Shown here one piece after another: positions 13,867-16,712 of a stretch of 16,712 bases of DNA (the first letter of the stretch is position 1; each line of letters begins with the position of its first letter). The notes beneath the pieces were generated by a model. The model ran no database searches and was not told the origin of the DNA. It saw nothing but the letters and a program-made list of their open reading frames with translations. The stretch is taken from contig CAMCYV010000017.1 of assembly GCA_945885645.1 (NCBI GenBank), positions 1 to 16,712 of the forward strand. Direction: 5' to 3'. This DNA is from Bifidobacterium breve. Its GTDB lineage: Bacteria; Actinomycetota; Actinomycetes; S36-B12. Position numbers and translations under genes: made by a program.

Positions 13867-14477
13867 TCACATTCATCCGTGGTGAGGTCTGGAAGTCGGG
13901 ACCTGATTTCGTGGTCGTCGACACGGGCGATCAAGGAGTTAAAGTCTTATGTCCGCCGGCTACAGCATTAAGCCTGCGCGTTGGTGATCCAGTTTTTCTT
14001 CACACGTCTTTAATTGTGCGTGAAGACTCATGGACTCTCTACGGCTTCGCTCAAGAGGACCAGTGCGCAATGTTTGATCTGGTCCAGACTGTCACGGGAA
14101 TCGGGCCGCGGATTGCTTTGGGTGTTGTAGCCAGTCTTTCCCCATCTGACTTTTCTCACTCGATACTCTCCGACGACTTGGATTCGTTGATGTCCATCTC
14201 TGGAATTGGCAAAAAAGGTGCATCTCGTATGGTGCTTGAATTAAAAGACAAAGTGATCGCAAACGGAGGAAGCGCGACGACCGGCACTCGATCCAAACGA
14301 GCGCAAAGTTGGCGGGTGGCGGTCGGTGCCGGGCTGTCCTCCTTGGGGTGGACCACTCGTGAATCCGAAGCCGCAATGGACACGGTTGCCGAAAACTGTC
14401 CAGAGTTGGTTGCCCTTGAGGATCCCGATGTCGGCGAATTACTTAAAGCATCACTTCGGTCATTGGACCGCTCATGA
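13863..14477 (+). CDS. ruvA: Holliday junction branch migration protein RuvA
   Basis: Forms tetramers that hold the four-way junction and load RuvB. The 204-residue protein has the standard order: an OB-fold domain (about 1-64), a domain with two helix-hairpin-helix motifs (TGIGPRIAL at 78-86, SGIGKKGASRMV at 113-124), a Ser/Thr/Gly-rich linker (about 134-148) and a C-terminal RuvB-binding domain to 204. GTG 13863 overlaps the ruvC stop. The gene also overlaps ruvB by 4 nt, so the three ruv genes are translationally coupled. Confidence 0.97.
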   Translation: MITFIRGEVWKSGPDFVVVDTGDQGVKVLCPPATALSLRVGDPVFLHTSLIVREDSWTLYGFAQEDQCAMFDLVQTVTGIGPRIALGVVASLSPSDFSHSILSDDLDSLMSISGIGKKGASRMVLELKDKVIANGGSATTGTRSKRAQSWRVAVGAGLSSLGWTTRESEAAMDTVAENCPELVALEDPDVGELLKASLRSLDRS

Positions 14478-15511
14478 CTGAATCACTTGTTTTCGCTGAA
14501 TCAAACGACGACGATTTCGAGGTTGAAGGTGCGCTGAGGCCTACAAGTTTGAAAGAGTTCATCGGTCAGGATCGAGTCAAATCACAATTGGGTTTGGTGT
14601 TAGAAGCAGCAAATCGGCGCGGAGGAGTGTGTGATCATGTGCTTCTCAGCGGTCCACCCGGTTTGGGTAAGACAACGCTAGCCACGATCATCGCCACTGA
14701 ACTTGGCGCGCCTGTTCGTTTAACCTCTGGGCCAGCTTTGCAACACGCAGGTGATGTAGCTGCAGTTCTGTCGAGTTTGCAACCGGGTGAGGTCTTGTTT
14801 TTGGACGAGATTCACCGCACGGCCCGTGCAGCTGAGGAAATGCTCTATTTGGCCATGGAGGATTTTCGCGTTGATGTGATGGTCGGTAAAGGTCCTGGGG
14901 CAACAGCCATCCCCATTGATATTGCGCCATTCACTCTGGTGGGGGCCACAACCCGTGCCGGCATGCTTCCCTCACCGCTCAGAGACCGATTCGGTTTTAC
15001 CGCGCACCTCGACTTTTATGAAAGTGCTGACTTGGCAACAATTATTGATCGGAGTGCGCGGCTTCTCGGGGTGGAATTGACGACAGAGGGCGCGGCCGAG
15101 TTGGCTGGACGTTGCCGAGGAACTCCCCGGATCGCTAATCGCTTGTTGCGCCGAGTGAGGGACTGGGCCCAAGTCCACGGCACTGGCGTGGTCGATCTCG
15201 ATGCCGCACAAAAGGCTCTGGAACTCTATGAAGTCGACACGTTAGGACTTGACAGGATAGATCGGGCGATCCTTGACGTGCTGATCAACCGTTTTGATGG
15301 TGGGCCGGTGGGGCTGTCCACTTTGGCCGTTGCCGTGGCAGAAGAACCGGAGACGGTCGAGTCAGTTTGTGAACCCTTCCTGGTTCGACTCGGTCTGCTG
15401 GCCCGCACCCCCCGGGGCCGAGTTGCTACAGCTGCCGCTTGGAAACACTTGGGAGTGGTCGGGTCTCCAAAGGATGTCATGGGTCAGGAAAGTTTTGAAT
15501 TGCCCCTGTAA
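14474..15511 (+). CDS. ruvB: Holliday junction branch migration ATPase RuvB
   Basis: A hexameric AAA+ motor that drives branch migration. The 345-residue protein shows Walker A GPPGLGKTT (60-68), Walker B LFLDEIH (to 114), sensor 1 GATTR (157-161) and the arginine finger in SPLRDRFG (R170). The C-terminal winged-helix domain (about 265-340) holds GLSTLAVAVAEEPETVE and the TPRGR DNA-binding wing. The ATG overlaps the ruvA stop (ATGA). A 57-bp gap follows before yajC. Confidence 0.98.
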   Translation: MTESLVFAESNDDDFEVEGALRPTSLKEFIGQDRVKSQLGLVLEAANRRGGVCDHVLLSGPPGLGKTTLATIIATELGAPVRLTSGPALQHAGDVAAVLSSLQPGEVLFLDEIHRTARAAEEMLYLAMEDFRVDVMVGKGPGATAIPIDIAPFTLVGATTRAGMLPSPLRDRFGFTAHLDFYESADLATIIDRSARLLGVELTTEGAAELAGRCRGTPRIANRLLRRVRDWAQVHGTGVVDLDAAQKALELYEVDTLGLDRIDRAILDVLINRFDGGPVGLSTLAVAVAEEPETVESVCEPFLVRLGLLARTPRGRVATAAAWKHLGVVGSPKDVMGQESFELPL

Positions 15512-15568
15512 AGCACGGATCGTGGGGGAGCAGGTAACCTTGGTCAACACATCACCATTAGGAGTTTC

Positions 15569-15853
15569 ATGGATATCTTGAGCCTTGCCCCGATACTGCT
15601 GCTTGTTGTTGCTTTTTATTTCCTTCTCATTCGTCCCCAAAAGAATCGGCAAAAGAAGCACGCTGAAATGGTGAGTGCAGTAGCGCCAGGAACCGAGGTC
15701 ATGACGACTGCCGGGATCTTTGGAACAGTCCGTGAAGTCAGTGATGAAGCGCTCAGTTTGGAGATTGCCCCAGGTACCGTGATTCGAATTCTTCCAGCCG
15801 CGGTATCAAAGGTTATCTACCCGACTCTTTCCCCCATGGATGACGCGGAGTAG
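15569..15853 (+). CDS. yajC: Preprotein translocase accessory subunit YajC
   Basis: A small inner-membrane protein that associates with SecDF. The 94-residue protein has one N-terminal membrane helix (about 5-21) directly followed by the family signature IRPQKNRQKKHAEM, then a small cytoplasmic domain with GTEVMTTAGIFGTV. The ATG is preceded by TAGGAG at good spacing. The order ruvB-yajC-secD is common in Actinobacteria. Confidence 0.95.
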   Translation: MDILSLAPILLLVVAFYFLLIRPQKNRQKKHAEMVSAVAPGTEVMTTAGIFGTVREVSDEALSLEIAPGTVIRILPAAVSKVIYPTLSPMDDAE

Positions 15854-15913
15854 ATTTCCTATCTTGCGGTGGAGGGAACCTACACCCAGTTTTTGTCTGT
15901 AAGTTTGTTTGTA

Positions 15914-15932
15914 CGCACCGGTACTAGGTGCG
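15914..15932 (+). repeat. Small stem-loop before secD
   Basis: Arms cgcacc (15914-15919) and ggtgcg (15927-15932) form a 6-bp stem with a 7-nt loop in the 95-bp gap between yajC and secD, ending 5 nt before the secD ribosome binding site. No T run follows, so it is not a clear terminator. It might tune secD translation, but this is weak. Confidence 0.3.
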
Positions 15933-15948
15933 CCGATAAAGGAGCCAC

Positions 15949-16712
15949 GTGGCAGTATCAGCAAAAGCGCGTCCTTGGCGCCTGTTATCACTACTGGTGG
16001 TTGTCCTCGTTGGGTTTAGTGTTTGGGCGCTCTTTCCGGGTACTGACAACACGATCAGGCTTGGGCTCGATCTTCAGGGTGGGACACAGGTAATTCTTAT
16101 TCCTGAGGCGGTAACTGAGGGTGCTGAAATCACTGATGAGCAATTGGCGCAAACGGTTGAGATACTTCGTGCTCGAGTAAACGGATTAGGCGTTGCTGAG
16201 GCCGAGGTCACCACACAGGGCTCAGGTGATGGGGCCGCAATCGTTGTATCGGTTCCCGGCGTGAATCAGGATCGAATTGTTGAATTAGTTCAGCAAACTG
16301 CGCTACTTAATTTCCGACCCGTGTGGGACATTTACGCTCCGACCCCCGTGCCACCAGCCGAGGGTGCCGCGGCCGTTGTGGCGGTGCCACCTGTGCAGGC
16401 TGCGGAGAATTCGCCTGAGTTTCAGGGCGAGCTGGCAGCCTTGGACTGCGCGGATCCCACCGTTATCGCCGGTGGGACTCCCGATGACCCAGAAAAATGG
16501 CTAGGAACGTGTGAACAGACCGGCGCAAGTAAGTATTCATTGCAGCCAGCGTTTATTAAGGGAATAAATGTAACCAACGCAACTGCTGAACTTCCACAAA
16601 GTGGAGTCACGTGGGTGGTCACTCTGGAATTTGATTCTGAGGGTGCGTCAGCGTTGTCAGCTGCATCAACTGAGTTGAGTGCTCTTCCTGAGTGTGGCAC
16701 CGGTGCGCAGCC
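15949..16712 (+). CDS. secD: Protein translocase subunit SecD, 5' part (cut by window end)
   Basis: A membrane subunit that uses the proton gradient to help complete Sec export. The first 254 residues are present: a transmembrane helix (about 11-29), the hallmark LGLDLQGGTQV segment (38-48), the RARVNGLGVAEAEV stretch and the start of the large extracytoplasmic P1 domain. A Pro/Ala-rich insertion (about 125-145) is typical of actinobacterial SecD. The GTG start is supported by AAAGGAG 4 nt upstream. No stop occurs before the window edge; secF would be expected next. Confidence 0.95.
   Translation, partial: MAVSAKARPWRLLSLLVVVLVGFSVWALFPGTDNTIRLGLDLQGGTQVILIPEAVTEGAEITDEQLAQTVEILRARVNGLGVAEAEVTTQGSGDGAAIVVSVPGVNQDRIVELVQQTALLNFRPVWDIYAPTPVPPAEGAAAVVAVPPVQAAENSPEFQGELAALDCADPTVIAGGTPDDPEKWLGTCEQTGASKYSLQPAFIKGINVTNATAELPQSGVTWVVTLEFDSEGASALSAASTELSALPECGTGAQ

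Overview
The window looks like a chromosomal segment of an actinobacterium (Actinomycetota) with moderate GC by eye, short intergenic gaps and many GTG/TTG starts. The main evidence is gene order. From memory, thrS, a HIT-family Ap4A phosphorylase-like gene, pgsA, patA, pimA, a small membrane protein, pdxS, pdxT, yebC, ruvC, ruvA, ruvB, yajC and secD follow the same order as the Mycobacterium tuberculosis Rv2614c-Rv2587c region. Phosphatidylinositol mannoside (PIM) genes are also an actinobacterial trait. I cannot name the genus; a compact aquatic lineage is only a guess.

Region 1 (1-2075): the 3' end of a class IV PLP aminotransferase or aminodeoxychorismate lyase gene runs convergently into a minus-strand gene for a secreted protein with three Ig-like domains. 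A shared hairpin terminator separates them. Region 2 (2076-2656): tRNA-Val(CAC), followed by about 510 bp without a recognisable gene. This gap is rich in structure: a perfect 40-bp palindrome, imperfect direct repeats, a nested hairpin enclosing a purine-rich Shine-Dalgarno candidate, and a possible 11-codon minus-strand ORF.

Region 3 (2657-9468): thrS and the HIT gene, then a minus-strand gene for a shortened EF-G-like protein that has lost its GTPase motifs, then pgsA, patA, pimA and a membrane protein. PgsA makes phosphatidylinositol phosphate, the precursor of phosphatidylinositol. PimA adds the first mannose and PatA acylates that mannose, so this block is early PIM synthesis. The minus-strand gene overlaps the HIT gene at its 3' end and starts only 17 bp from pgsA.

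Region 4 (9469-16712): pdxS and pdxT encode the two subunits of PLP synthase. They are followed by yebC, a wax ester synthase/diacylglycerol acyltransferase (WS/DGAT), the Holliday junction genes ruvC-ruvA-ruvB, yajC, and secD, which is cut by the window edge. Most junctions overlap by 4 nt or are a few nt apart, which suggests long co-transcribed units.

The parts most worth a second look are the degenerate EF-G-like gene with its antisense layout and apparent overlapping divergent -10 elements, and the structured gap between tRNA-Val and thrS.
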